Shown piece by piece: positions 6,751 to 13,955 of a stretch of DNA of 14,056 nucleotides. Under the pieces are notes generated by a model. It was given only the letters and a program-made list of their open reading frames with translations, searched no databases and was not told the DNA's origin. This stretch comes from JACCXJ01 sp052387115. GTDB taxonomy: Bacteria; Pseudomonadota; Gammaproteobacteria; JACCXJ01. How positions within the stretch are numbered: the stretch's first letter is position 1; every line of letters begins with the position of its first letter. A program made the position numbers and the translations under genes. Where the stretch lies: contig JBQTJM010000230.1 of assembly GCA_052387115.1 (NCBI GenBank), positions 1 through 14,056 of the forward strand, given 5' to 3'.

Positions 6751-6779
6751 CGGGATCCGACGGCGCGGGTCTCTCCCGG
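6654..6779. repeat. Direct repeat copy B
   Basis: Partner of 5309-5435. It holds the functional 3' end of the spsF-like gene and, beyond its stop, a second 5' end of transketolase-N. Because each of the two flanking genes keeps one complete copy, neither was broken by the insertion. Confidence 0.85.
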
Positions 6780-7574
6780 ATCGATGGTGCGGAGCCGATG
6801 CAGGTGATGGCGATACCAGTTGACGCCGGCGTACTTCGCATTGATCGCCGCAAGCCCCGGCCGGCGGTCCATTAGGTCCAAGACATCGTAGAGCCCGAAA
6901 GCGGGATCGGCGGGATACAGGGCCTCGTACACCTGCCGGACGAATTCATAGTCCTCGGGATAATCGATGGTCCAGCGGTGCGACATCGAATAATCCCTGC
7001 CGGGGCGGCCGTCGGCTCGCTCCTCCCACACGACGTTACTCAACGAAAACCGTTCCGGTTGCTCCCAGAGGTACGGCGTCGTGTGCTCGCGCTCAAAATC
7101 CAACCGGGCCTCGCGCCAGGCGCATTCCAAGACCTCGACCGACATGAGCTCGGCATCGTTGCCATCCGGGAAAGAGGCGGGGTGCAGGTTGCTCGTGTAA
7201 TCGCTGTCTCCTTCCGCGAAGCGTGCGAAGACCGCGTCGATGACCGACGGATCGACGAGCGGGCAGTCGGACGGCACCTTGGCGACCACCTCCGCGCCGT
7301 AGCGACGCGCTACCGCCAGATGACGGTCGAGGAGATCGGTCGGGTGCCCCCGAAACACCTCGAACCCGGCCGCGCGGCACACCGAGACGAGCGCATCGTC
7401 GGCGGGATCGGTCGTCGTGGCCACCACGATCCGCACCGGGGTCTTCATGCGCGCCACGCGCGCGACCATGCGCACGATGAGCGGCTCGCCGGCGAGGTCC
7501 ATCAAGACCTTGCCCGGCAGGCGGCTCGAGCCCATCCGTGCCTGCACGACGACGAGTGATTCAGCCCTGCTCAT
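6747..7574 (-). CDS. SpsF-like cytidylyltransferase (acylneuraminate CMP-transferase family)
   Basis: The family transfers CMP from CTP to the anomeric hydroxyl of an acidic sugar or related compound; members include CMP-NeuNAc and CMP-Kdo synthetases and the spore-coat SpsF group. Seen: the nucleotide-binding opening VVVQARMGSSRLPGKVLMDL (8-27), FRGHPTDLLDRHL, KVPSDCPLVDP with the metal-binding Asp pattern, and MSHRWTIDYPEDYEFV near the end. I chose the ATG at 7574 (275 residues), with GGGAGGGGG about 10 nt upstream; an ATG at 7610 adds 12 glycine-rich residues that homologues lack. The tail TIDPGETRAVGSR lies in direct repeat B. The ATGA junction with the truncated transketolase shows that this was the first gene of the cassette operon. 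Family sure; substrate unknown. Confidence 0.88.
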   Translation of the reverse strand: MSRAESLVVVQARMGSSRLPGKVLMDLAGEPLIVRMVARVARMKTPVRIVVATTTDPADDALVSVCRAAGFEVFRGHPTDLLDRHLAVARRYGAEVVAKVPSDCPLVDPSVIDAVFARFAEGDSDYTSNLHPASFPDGNDAELMSVEVLECAWREARLDFEREHTTPYLWEQPERFSLSNVVWEERADGRPGRDYSMSHRWTIDYPEDYEFVRQVYEALYPADPAFGLYDVLDLMDRRPGLAAINAKYAGVNWYRHHLHRLRTIDPGETRAVGSR

Positions 7575-7796
7575 ACGGGCCATCCCCCTCCCGAACCCAC
7601 CCCCTGCCATCGTCTTTCGCCCACCGCTCCCGCACGACGCGGATCATACCCTGGTTCTCAAAGCGAGGGCGTGCGATCTCACTCGGCGGGCTTACTCGGT
7701 GCGGGCGGGATCGCCACCGAGGGCGGTGCGCAAGGACCACTCGCGCCTTAGCCTGGACGAGGTCCGCAAGCACGGCCACGTGCCCACCCCCGGCTG

Positions 7797-8759
7797 CTAC
7801 GTCGGCGCCCCGTCGATCTCGGGCCAGCGTGCGAGGAGGGCGCGGGCGCAACGATCGGCCTCGTTCAGGGGCAGTGCCAGACGCGACAGCGTCGTGCCCT
7901 CGGCCCAGCGCTCGAAGGCCGTGACCTGTCCGCTCGCAAGCAGCGCATCCACGCCGCGGCTCGGCCGGCTCGTGCGGCGCCTCGGCACCGGTAGGAGCCC
8001 GGTCGCGGCACCGGCGCTCAGGGCCTCATAGAGCATCGACACGCTGTCCTCGGTGACCCACACCGTTCCCGCCTCGGCGAGCGCCGTGGACAGCCATTCG
8101 GGCCCGGTCTCCTCATGCGGCACCCAGTCGCAGTTCGGGGCCGCCCCAGAAGACAGCGATGGGATCGCGCGGAGCAGATGGCGGGTACCCGCGGGCGTGC
8201 GGCGCGAGTCGGCGATCCGCCACGCGACCATCGGGTGCGCATCTAGGATGGTGCGCACCATGCGCACGAGCGAGGGGCCGTCCCAGCGGTGATGGGACGA
8301 GGGCCCGCCCACCAGGATGAGCCCAATCCCCGGCCTTGCGCAGCCCGAGGCCCGCACGGTGTTCAAGACGCCCTGCGTCACGACCACGTTGTCCCGAAGC
8401 GGTGGACGGTCGTGCTCGGGGATGAGGCAGAGGTCGAACCAGGCCAATGGGAGGCTCGGCTTCATGAGCACGACCACCCTGCCCCCACGGGCGATGCGTG
8501 CGGCGAGCATCGGCAGGTGGGTCGCGTGCCCCGCGCCGATGAGGAGCGCGGGGTCCGGCAGGCCTTGCCCGAGCCTGAACCAGGCCGCGATCGTCGGCCA
8601 CAGGGCCCGGCGCCCCGCGCCGCGCCCGTTCAGCTCATGGCATTCGAGGGCCGTGAGCCGTCCGAGTGCCCGGATGAGGCCGCGGCTCTGGTTGTCGTGT
8701 CCCGGTTTCCCGTCCGACAGGCGCCACACCACTGCCCTAGCCGGTTTTCTCACCACCAC
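7797..8759 (-). CDS. ELM1-family (Mito_fiss_Elm1, DUF1022) GT-B-like protein
   Basis: A 320-residue protein whose opening VVWRLSDGKPGHDNQSRGL (10-28) is diagnostic of the bacterial ELM1/DUF1022 family. Later segments, LLIGAGHATHLPML, IPEHDRP, NVVVTQG, LVGGPSSHH and WVTEDSVSMLYEALSAG (about 228-244), are also conserved. Bacterial members resemble GT-B glycosyltransferases and usually sit in LPS or surface-glycan neighbourhoods; the enzymatic role is unproven. The frame opens with three GTG codons at 8751-8759, but residues MVVRKPARA are encoded by the terminal inverted repeat of the MITE-like element at 8737-8919. The native start may have been lost or may be the GTG pair just before TGG at about 8732. 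It is separated from the spsF-like gene by 222 bp without an evident feature. Confidence 0.85.
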   Translation of the reverse strand: MVVRKPARAVVWRLSDGKPGHDNQSRGLIRALGRLTALECHELNGRGAGRRALWPTIAAWFRLGQGLPDPALLIGAGHATHLPMLAARIARGGRVVVLMKPSLPLAWFDLCLIPEHDRPPLRDNVVVTQGVLNTVRASGCARPGIGLILVGGPSSHHRWDGPSLVRMVRTILDAHPMVAWRIADSRRTPAGTRHLLRAIPSLSSGAAPNCDWVPHEETGPEWLSTALAEAGTVWVTEDSVSMLYEALSAGAATGLLPVPRRRTSRPSRGVDALLASGQVTAFERWAEGTTLSRLALPLNEADRCARALLARWPEIDGAPT

Positions 8760-8919
8760 CCTGCTGCGGCCGCCGATCCGCTCGGCCTGGCGGGCCGTAC
8801 TCCTTCAAGCCGGCTCGACGTAGTGTCAGCTACGCCTTCGCCGTCTTTCAGTCCGTGCGGCCCGCCACACCGGCGCCTCGGCGGCCTCGTGACGGCAAGT
8901 GGTGAGAAATCCGGGCTAG
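8737..8919. repeat. 183-bp snap-back MITE-like element
   Basis: Terminal inverted repeats at 8737-8756 (CTAGCCGGTTTTCTCACCAC) and 8899-8919 pair at all but one position plus a one-base bulge. The interior is symmetric too: GGCCGCCGA near both ends, GGCGGGCCGTAC against GTGCGGCCCGCC, and CGTAG-tgtcag-CTACG at the centre. No ORF of its own. It overlaps the first codons of the ELM1-family gene. Confidence 0.75.
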
Positions 8920-8983
8920 CCATTGTCGAACGGCGCCGGTGCTGCGGCAGGCCAGCCCTGCGACTCAGATTTTTGGCGACTCG

Positions 8984-9037
8984 AGGTTTGGGAACGAATC
9001 TACCGCGCTCGCACCCGATGCTTGCGCAAACTCTCAG
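8984..9037. repeat. Degenerate short copy of the 131-bp MITE-like element (copy 2)
   Basis: It shares AATCTACCGCGCTCG and CAAACTCTCAG with the element at 2843-2973, in the same order and orientation, but lacks about 75 bp of the middle. The ends are still roughly inverted repeats. As in copy 1, the minus-strand upstream gene (here zf-CHCC) takes its TGA stop from the element end, after a similar CGCACGTCTC. Confidence 0.6.
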
Positions 9038-9282
9038 CGAGACGTGCGTCGCTCGACCAGGATGAAGTCCGCACCGCAATAGGGGCATTTGGCTTCTCCG
9101 TTAGCCTCGATGGGGAGATAAACCCGCGGATGGGAGTCCCACAGGCTCATCTCGGACAGCGGGCAGTGCAGCGGCAGGTCCGCATCCGTCACCTCGTAGC
9201 GGTTCCTGTCGTTGGGCGTGGCCTGACCCGGCGCCCGCGACGCTGTACTCACTACGGCCTTTTCAACGGCCTTCTCAGCCAT
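9034..9282 (-). CDS. Zinc-finger (zf-CHCC) domain protein
   Basis: An 82-residue protein. After a low-complexity N-terminal part it has RYEVTDADLPLHCPLSEMSLWDSHPRVYLPI and then KCPYCGADFIL. The single HC, the SHPRVYLPI core and the CPYCG knuckle are the zf-CHCC pattern, related to the NDUFS6 subunit of complex I; the ligands are Cys40, His48, Cys66 and Cys69. The bacterial role is unproven. The start ATG overlaps the ilvE stop by 8 bp, so it is translationally coupled. The ilvE-zf-CHCC pair recurs in gammaproteobacteria, supporting the taxonomic placement. The last codons before the TGA look like part of the MITE-like element. Confidence 0.88.
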   Translation of the reverse strand: MAEKAVEKAVVSTASRAPGQATPNDRNRYEVTDADLPLHCPLSEMSLWDSHPRVYLPIEANGEAKCPYCGADFILVERRTSR

Positions 9283-10207
9283 CGACCAAGGTCACCCATT
9301 CGGGGTGCTCCTGGCGGCGCCCGTGCACCTGGTCGAAGTACAGCGACTTGAGGCGTTGGGTGATGGGACCCGGGCCGCCGTCGCCGATGACGCGGCCGTC
9401 CGCCTCGCGGATGGGCGTGACCTCGGCCGCGGTGCCCGTGAAGAAGCACTCGTCGGCGATGTAGACCTCGTCGCGGGTGATGCGCTTCTCCTTGACCGGG
9501 ACCCCGATCTCGGCACCCAGCGTGATGATGGAATCACGCGTGATGCCCTCCAGGGCCGAGGTCAGATCGGGCGTATAGAGCACCCCGCCGCGCACCAGGA
9601 AGATGTTCTCGCCGCTGCCCTCGCACACATAGCCCTCCGGATCGAGCATCAAGGCCTCGTCGTAGCCGCAGCGCAAGGCCTCCTGGAGGGCCAACATGGA
9701 GTTCATGTAGTTGCCGTTCGCCTTGGCCTTACACATGGTGATGTTGACATGATGGCGGGTATAGGAGGAGGTCTGGATGCGGATCCCCCCCTCCTGGCCG
9801 GCGGCGCCGAGATAAGGCCCCCAGTACCAGGCCGCCACCATCGCGTGGGCCTTCAAGTTGTCGGCGCGCAGCCCCATACCCTCGGCACCGTAGAAGACCA
9901 GGGGCCGGAGGTAGGCACTCTTCAAGTCGTTGTCCCGCACCACCCGCCGGCACACCTCGGTCAAGGTGGCGTGGTCGTAAGGCATCGGGATCCCCAGGAT
10001 CCGGGCGGAGCGGAACAGCCGCCCGATGTGCTCGGCCAGCCGAAAGATCGCCGTACCCCGCGCCGTCTCGTAGGCCCGGATCCCCTCGAAGACCCCCATG
10101 CTATAGTGCAGGGTGTGGGTCAATACATGAACCTTCGCCTCCCGCCACGGGACCATCGCCCCATCCAGCCAGATGAGCCCGTCACGATCCGCCATCGTCA
10201 TCGCCAA
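9275..10207 (-). CDS. ilvE: Branched-chain amino acid aminotransferase
   Basis: IlvE is a fold-type IV PLP enzyme that makes leucine, isoleucine and valine from their keto acids in the cytoplasm. Seen: LIWLDGAMVPWREAKVHVLT, HYSMGVFEGIRAYET (about 34-48), SAYLRPLVF, then the PLP-lysine region CKAKANGNYMNSMLA (159-173, catalytic Lys162), CEGSGENIFLV, LEGITRDSII and ECFFTGTAAEVTPI. At 310 residues it has the normal length (E. coli 309). The start may be 10207 or the third ATG at 10195 (MADRDGLIW), which fits homologues better; neither has a strong Shine-Dalgarno. It appears to be the first gene of the minus-strand series; no clear promoter was seen upstream. Apparently intact and ordinary. Confidence 0.95.
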   Translation of the reverse strand: MAMTMADRDGLIWLDGAMVPWREAKVHVLTHTLHYSMGVFEGIRAYETARGTAIFRLAEHIGRLFRSARILGIPMPYDHATLTEVCRRVVRDNDLKSAYLRPLVFYGAEGMGLRADNLKAHAMVAAWYWGPYLGAAGQEGGIRIQTSSYTRHHVNITMCKAKANGNYMNSMLALQEALRCGYDEALMLDPEGYVCEGSGENIFLVRGGVLYTPDLTSALEGITRDSIITLGAEIGVPVKEKRITRDEVYIADECFFTGTAAEVTPIREADGRVIGDGGPGPITQRLKSLYFDQVHGRRQEHPEWVTLVDG

Positions 10208-10751
10208 CTGTCCCCACGCCCACGTCCGGAATCGGCGCCGCCCTGCGGCCCGCCTGACCAGAGCCGCTCACCGCGCCGCCTATTGCACCACAAATTCGAT
10301 ACCGGGCATACCACACCGGGCGCGTGGGCGGCAGGTCCCTCCGGCCGCTCGCGGCCCGCATGTGCGAGCCCATGTCGGTCCCGGCCTTGCGGCGCGACGG
10401 TTCCGACCTACGCGGGCTTCAGGTTGTCGTCATACTCCCCCTTCGATACAACGATCTCGACACCGGCATTATTGGACTCGGTGTCCAAATACGCGTGAGC
10501 TGGTGATTCACTGGCTGCAAGAGCCCGCAATTGCTCGGCAAAGGCGCCGCGTGTGGCTGCCGTGGTCATGACGATGGCAGGCTCTAAAAGCCGCCTGCGG
10601 GCCACTCCCGATCAGGCTTCTAGAATGTACATTGAGAGGGCGCTGAATATCGCCGAGAGGCACAGCGACCTGTTCGATCATGCGGAACCGGCCGATGCAT
10701 TCACTATCAAGAGGGCTGGGGCGGCAGATCCAGGCAACCCGCACGCGAGGC
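10208..10751. other. Long divergent intergenic region, no convincing gene
   Basis: About 540 bp between ilvE (minus) and the hicAB promoter (plus). It contains only weak open frames, the best being 10408-10569 on the minus strand. A short inverted repeat GCAGGC/GCCTGC lies at 10577-10582 and 10593-10598. Upstream control of ilvE must lie here, but I cannot name elements with confidence. Confidence 0.4.
10408..10569 (-). CDS. Possible small hypothetical protein, or remnant
   Basis: A 53-residue frame from an ATG at 10569 reads MTTAATRGAFAEQLRALAAS, then about 33 more residues ending KGEYDDNLKPA. It has an amphipathic alanine-rich start and an acidic end, which could be the tail of a longer lost protein. 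No Shine-Dalgarno, no recognised family and no clear partner. It may equally be chance. Confidence 0.2.
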   Translation of the reverse strand: MTTAATRGAFAEQLRALAASESPAHAYLDTESNNAGVEIVVSKGEYDDNLKPA

Positions 10752-10779
10752 TTGACAGTACGCGCTATGTGGGTAGCAT
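10752..10779 (+). promoter_or_regulatory. Sigma-70-type promoter for hicAB
   Basis: A perfect -35 TTGACA (10752-10757), a 16-bp spacer and a -10 TAGCAT (10774-10779, 4 of 6). It lies about 30 bp upstream of the hicA ATG in the right direction. Confidence 0.6.
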
Positions 10780-10790
10780 ATGGACATCGT

Positions 10791-10808
10791 GATACCATAT
10801 CCGGTATC
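10791..10808 (+). promoter_or_regulatory. Inverted repeat, probable operator of hicAB
   Basis: GATACC-atatcc-GGTATC abuts the hicA start. It interleaves with a second inverted repeat, ATATGG ... CCATAT (about 10779-10800), just after the -10. The position suits autorepression by HicB. The binding protein is inferred. Confidence 0.5.
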
Positions 10809-11097
10809 ATGCATCGGACGAAGCTAAAGAAACTGCGTCAGCGGATAGACCTCCTTCGGCGCCGCGGCGGGATAAGGCCGGGAGAGTTGGAAGGGCTGGC
10901 GAAGGCCTTTAGGTAGACGGCTTAAATCGAGAGGCAAAGAACCGACTTGGGTCACTGACCGGGCTGGTGCCAATCCAATCACTATCCCACACCACACACC
11001 TGACCTAAATAGATTTACAGCACAACACATCCTTGACCAACTTGAAGCAGACCTCGACGAAATCGAGGGATACGGTGATGAAGAAAGCGGTGGTTGA
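10809..11097 (+). pseudogene. hicA: HicA-like toxin, frameshifted after codon 36
   Basis: HicA toxins are small double-stranded-RNA-binding-fold mRNA interferases. From the ATG at 10809: MHRTKLKKLRQRIDLLRRRG, then GIRPGELEGLAKAF and a stop at 10914-10916. Dropping one T from the TTT at about 10908-10910 restores GRRLKSRGKEPTWVTDRAGA and then PITIPHHTPDLNRFTAQHIL, ending at 11095-11097 after about 95 residues. The restored end overlaps hicB by 20 bp, as in working modules. Lineage relatives with RGKEPTWV and IPHH are HicA-family variants rather than the 60-residue classical form. A one-base homopolymer gain is also a common sequencing error, so it may be intact in the organism. Confidence 0.75.
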
Positions 11098-11569
11098 CGA
11101 GTACCTCCGGCGACCTTATAAGCGCATCCTGATCCCGGATCACGAGACTGGGACGTATACAGGAGAAATTGCGGAGCTTCCAGGATGCGTGACTCAAGGA
11201 AAAACCCCCACAGAAACGCTGAGGCGCCTAGAGGCGGCAGCTCGCAGTTGGATTGAAGCAGTGCTCGACATGGGTCAGGAGGTTCCCGAGCCGATGGCGG
11301 GGCAAGCGTATTCCGGCAAGCTAATGTTGCGCTTGTCGCGAAGTTTGCATCGGCGTGCTGCTGAGATGGCACATGCAGAGGGCGTCAGCCTCAACCAGTT
11401 TATCGTGATCACTTTGGCTAAGCGAGTAGGCGCAAGCGAGGCGAAAGCAACTACTGACACGAAGATTATGGCTGACTCGGAATTGTTTGCACGGTTTGTA
11501 AAGTGGTCACAAACGGATCGCTACATTCTGATGACCCGCCACGGCTCTCAGGATAATCCGGCAACGTAG
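11078..11569 (+). CDS. hicB: HicB-family antitoxin with ribbon-helix-helix C-domain
   Basis: HicB neutralises HicA through its N-terminal partially degraded RNase-H fold and represses the operon with a C-terminal DNA-binding domain. Seen: RILIPDHETGTYTGEIAELPGCVTQG (about 16-41), the HicB core; then TETLRRLEAAARSWIEAVLDMG; and an RHH domain SGKLMLRLSRSLHRRAAEMA ... SLNQFIVITLAKRVG (about 80-116). The ATG at 11078 sits inside the restored hicA end. The last approximately 20 residues, including RYILMTRHGSQDNPAT, are encoded antisense to an IS630-type transposase frame, so the native C-terminus was probably replaced when the IS end landed there. The frame is otherwise intact (163 residues). Confidence 0.85.
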   Translation: MKKAVVDEYLRRPYKRILIPDHETGTYTGEIAELPGCVTQGKTPTETLRRLEAAARSWIEAVLDMGQEVPEPMAGQAYSGKLMLRLSRSLHRRAAEMAHAEGVSLNQFIVITLAKRVGASEAKATTDTKIMADSELFARFVKWSQTDRYILMTRHGSQDNPAT

Positions 11570-11717
11570 TGCCACTTGTTGCGGAGTCCCCTGTGAGGAC
11601 TCCCATTTTTCGAGCTGCGTCCGTTCAGCCGGTTGCAACTCGATCGGCAGGCTCGTGTTCGGCGTGACTGTGAGCATACCAATTGCCGGAGAAGCTGTCA
11701 AGTTATTTAAGGGACAC
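11511..11717 (-). mobile_element. IS630-family remnant: left end and 5' part of transposase
   Basis: On the minus strand, a frame reads ELQPAERTQLEKWESSQGTP, then QQVALRCRIILRAVAGHQNV, the N-terminal helix-turn-helix region of IS630/Tc1-like transposases. Homology ends at about 11511, so the DDE catalytic part is missing. The outer end, next to the TA at 11718-11719, begins GTGTCCCTTAAATAACTTGAC, like IS630-type termini, and TA is the family's usual target. No right end is seen. The remnant overlaps the last approximately 59 bp of hicB antisense. Confidence 0.72.
11673..11701 (-). promoter_or_regulatory. Sigma-70-type promoter of the IS630 remnant
   Basis: On the minus strand: TTGACA (11696-11701), 17-bp spacer, TATGCT (11673-11678). 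It points toward the truncated transposase and the 3' end of hicB, so it could make antisense RNA to hicB. Confidence 0.55.
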
Positions 11718-11726
11718 TACAATCTA

Positions 11727-13853
11727 CTAGATCTCGCTGCAGGCGACGGGCAAGGCCCAATAGGGGGTTTCCTTCCTCAGGATGGCGATCCATCGATCGT
11801 TTCCCCCGGAAGGGTTGCTCGGGCGGATGAAGTTGTTGGCCGTTCCCGCGACGAAGGACTTCGTCCCGGTATCTTTCCAGCACCCTCTCCGGACGTCATA
11901 CCATCGAAGGTGGACGGTCGTACCGAAAGCGAAGGCCGGATTGCCGGCGCCGGTCGCGGTCAGGTTGAGGTTCTGGTCGTTCGTTTCGAGAAAATTCAAC
12001 ACACAGCTATCGTTCTGCTTGCAGGACAGGGTGTAGGCCGTCGCACCGACCGGGACCTTCTTGAAGGCGTTCCATTCCCAGTAGCGGACGTTCGCGCCGG
12101 CGTCCTGGAAGAAGTTGTACAGGTTCGGATGATAGGATCGGAAACCGGGGTCATTGAATCTCGAGGGGTCTACGCTCGATCGGTTCCCCGCCTTGATCCA
12201 GGGGCTGCCGTAAAATATCCCGGCCGCCCGGCCCAGCAGGGCGCCCCAGACGTCTTCCAAGAGGTCCAGGTCGATTTGATCGGCCTGGCCCCGGTCGTCA
12301 TCGGAGGCCCGTCTCTCGAAACCATACTCCATATTGACCCAGGGCTTGGGGTTGCCGGTGAGCCCCGGGAGGTTCGTTCCCCACGACGCGGACCGCGCAT
12401 GGTCCCATGCCGCGGTATCGTCCGGCCCGGCCTCGTCCAGATTTCCCCCGCTGCCGAAGCTGTCGGTCTCCTGGACGCCGAGGATCTGCGGAGAGACGGG
12501 ACCGGTGCTCCAGGCGTCGTCGTTCGTGTAGGGGTTGAACGCGCCGGAGGTGTGCGGCAGCTTGTGATTGCTCGTGAGCCGGAAGTACGGATCGTTTCTG
12601 TGCATCCAGTCGAGGTAAGCGGAGATATACGCCGTTGAATGGCACCCGAGCTCGTCGGCTTCCTGATGTCCCAGCCACAGGACGTTGTAGGCGCCGAATC
12701 TGCCGATGAGATAGAGCAGGAAGTGCTTGTACTTATTGTGGGGCAAGCCGTTGGATGTCCCAAAACCCTGCGTGCCGCCCACGCATGTATTCTGACCGAA
12801 TTTGATGGCGGCGGTTATGCTCTTTCTCCCGGAAGCCGTGGCGAGCGCAAGCTTCTTCAGGCGCACGTCCAAGGATTGCCAGTAAGCCGGCACGATCCGC
12901 GTCTTGTCGCTGCCGCGGTTCTCGAACGGATGGAGCTTGTCCGAGCAGCCGCAGTTGGTGAGGCTGCTGCCGCAGGTCTGCGGTGTCTTGCACACATAGG
13001 CTTCGAGATTGGTCGCGGCGTTCGGGTCTCCCTTGGCATCCTTGTTGACGATAGAAGCGTTGTCTGACCATCCCCTGTAGGCTTCGAACACGATCAGATT
13101 GAAGTTATTCTGGCCGGCCGCTGCGGCCAGCGTGTCGATGTGCGCCTCTTCGTATCCGATCGTTCGCTTCTCGCTCTTGCTTTGTTGACTGAGGCCGAGG
13201 CCGGCGCCGGTCGCGAAGATCCCGTTCGAGATCGTACGATTGTCGGGGTTGCCGGCGATGTCCTTGCGGTCGTAGCGGAAGAACCGCGCGCCATCGGTGG
13301 TCAACCAGCCCTTGCCCTCCCAGGTGTAGTCATCCATCTGGGAGGTCGTGGTGTTGCTTATGGTGTGGGTATGCACGACCGTCGTGCTGTGGAAGCTCGG
13401 CTTTATGGCACAGTAGGAGGGACTCGCCGTGGCGATGAGGCTGCAATTGCATATCACCTTATACGTGTAGGTCCCGGCGGTGTTGCCCGCGAGTCGCAGC
13501 TTCCAGCGATAGCGGTTGAGGCCGCCGACAGTGACGATCCCATCGTAGAAGAGCGGGATCTTGAAGGTGTTGGCTCCACCGTCCGTTCGTGGCACGGCGC
13601 GCGTGGCTTGCGTCGTGGTGCCGGGCGCTGCCGTCAGCTCGGCCCGGCAATCGAGCTCCTTGTAAGGACCGGCGTTCGTGCCGCCCCAGCCCGTCGCGTT
13701 GCTATGGTCGAAATTGATCTCGTGCACGGCGTACCGGGTGCTCGAAGTGCTTATGGCGGCAGCGGGTGAGGCGAGGAGCATCGCGATCAGAAAAATGACA
13801 GGGTGGCGGGCGATCCGTCGAGCCGTCGTGTCTGTGGTTCTAGGAGTTGTCAT
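11727..13853 (-). CDS. Secreted DUF5060/apiosidase-like glycoside hydrolase
   Basis: A 708-residue exported protein. A signal peptide (RRIARHPVIFLIAMLLASPAAA, cleavage likely after residue 33) is followed by a DUF5060-like beta domain (about 40-135: VHEINFDHSNATGWGG ... GLNRYRWKLRLAGNTAGTYTY). A TIM-barrel region follows, with YNVLWLGHQEADE (389-401) and WVNMEYGFE (505-513). Then comes a C-terminal beta domain (about 610-700, HLRWYDVRRGCW ... RWIAILR) like the putative collagen-binding domain found after apiosidase-type barrels. Glu398 and Glu509 are candidate acid and nucleophile by position after strands 4 and 7. It has many cysteines (for example CNC and two CxxC-rich clusters near 288-303), suggesting disulfides in the periplasm or outside. 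I start at 13853 (GAGG 6 nt upstream); an ATG at 13955 would bury the signal peptide. The substrate, presumably a plant-like or exopolysaccharide glycan, is not readable. Architecture likely, activity unproven. Confidence 0.8.
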   Translation of the reverse strand: MTTPRTTDTTARRIARHPVIFLIAMLLASPAAAISTSSTRYAVHEINFDHSNATGWGGTNAGPYKELDCRAELTAAPGTTTQATRAVPRTDGGANTFKIPLFYDGIVTVGGLNRYRWKLRLAGNTAGTYTYKVICNCSLIATASPSYCAIKPSFHSTTVVHTHTISNTTTSQMDDYTWEGKGWLTTDGARFFRYDRKDIAGNPDNRTISNGIFATGAGLGLSQQSKSEKRTIGYEEAHIDTLAAAAGQNNFNLIVFEAYRGWSDNASIVNKDAKGDPNAATNLEAYVCKTPQTCGSSLTNCGCSDKLHPFENRGSDKTRIVPAYWQSLDVRLKKLALATASGRKSITAAIKFGQNTCVGGTQGFGTSNGLPHNKYKHFLLYLIGRFGAYNVLWLGHQEADELGCHSTAYISAYLDWMHRNDPYFRLTSNHKLPHTSGAFNPYTNDDAWSTGPVSPQILGVQETDSFGSGGNLDEAGPDDTAAWDHARSASWGTNLPGLTGNPKPWVNMEYGFERRASDDDRGQADQIDLDLLEDVWGALLGRAAGIFYGSPWIKAGNRSSVDPSRFNDPGFRSYHPNLYNFFQDAGANVRYWEWNAFKKVPVGATAYTLSCKQNDSCVLNFLETNDQNLNLTATGAGNPAFAFGTTVHLRWYDVRRGCWKDTGTKSFVAGTANNFIRPSNPSGGNDRWIAILRKETPYWALPVACSEI

Positions 13854-13955
13854 GATGGGCCTCGCACAGGGCATCGTTCTAAGCGATCCTCCGCGTCGCG
13901 TCCTTACACGTATCTCCGCAGCGGCCGAAAAGACGGTGCTCCGGCTGCACTGCAC

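Noticed and set aside
10553..10792. 79-codon plus-strand frame before hicA
   Set aside because: No Shine-Dalgarno or family pattern, and it runs through the hicAB promoter; probably chance, or at most a fragment.
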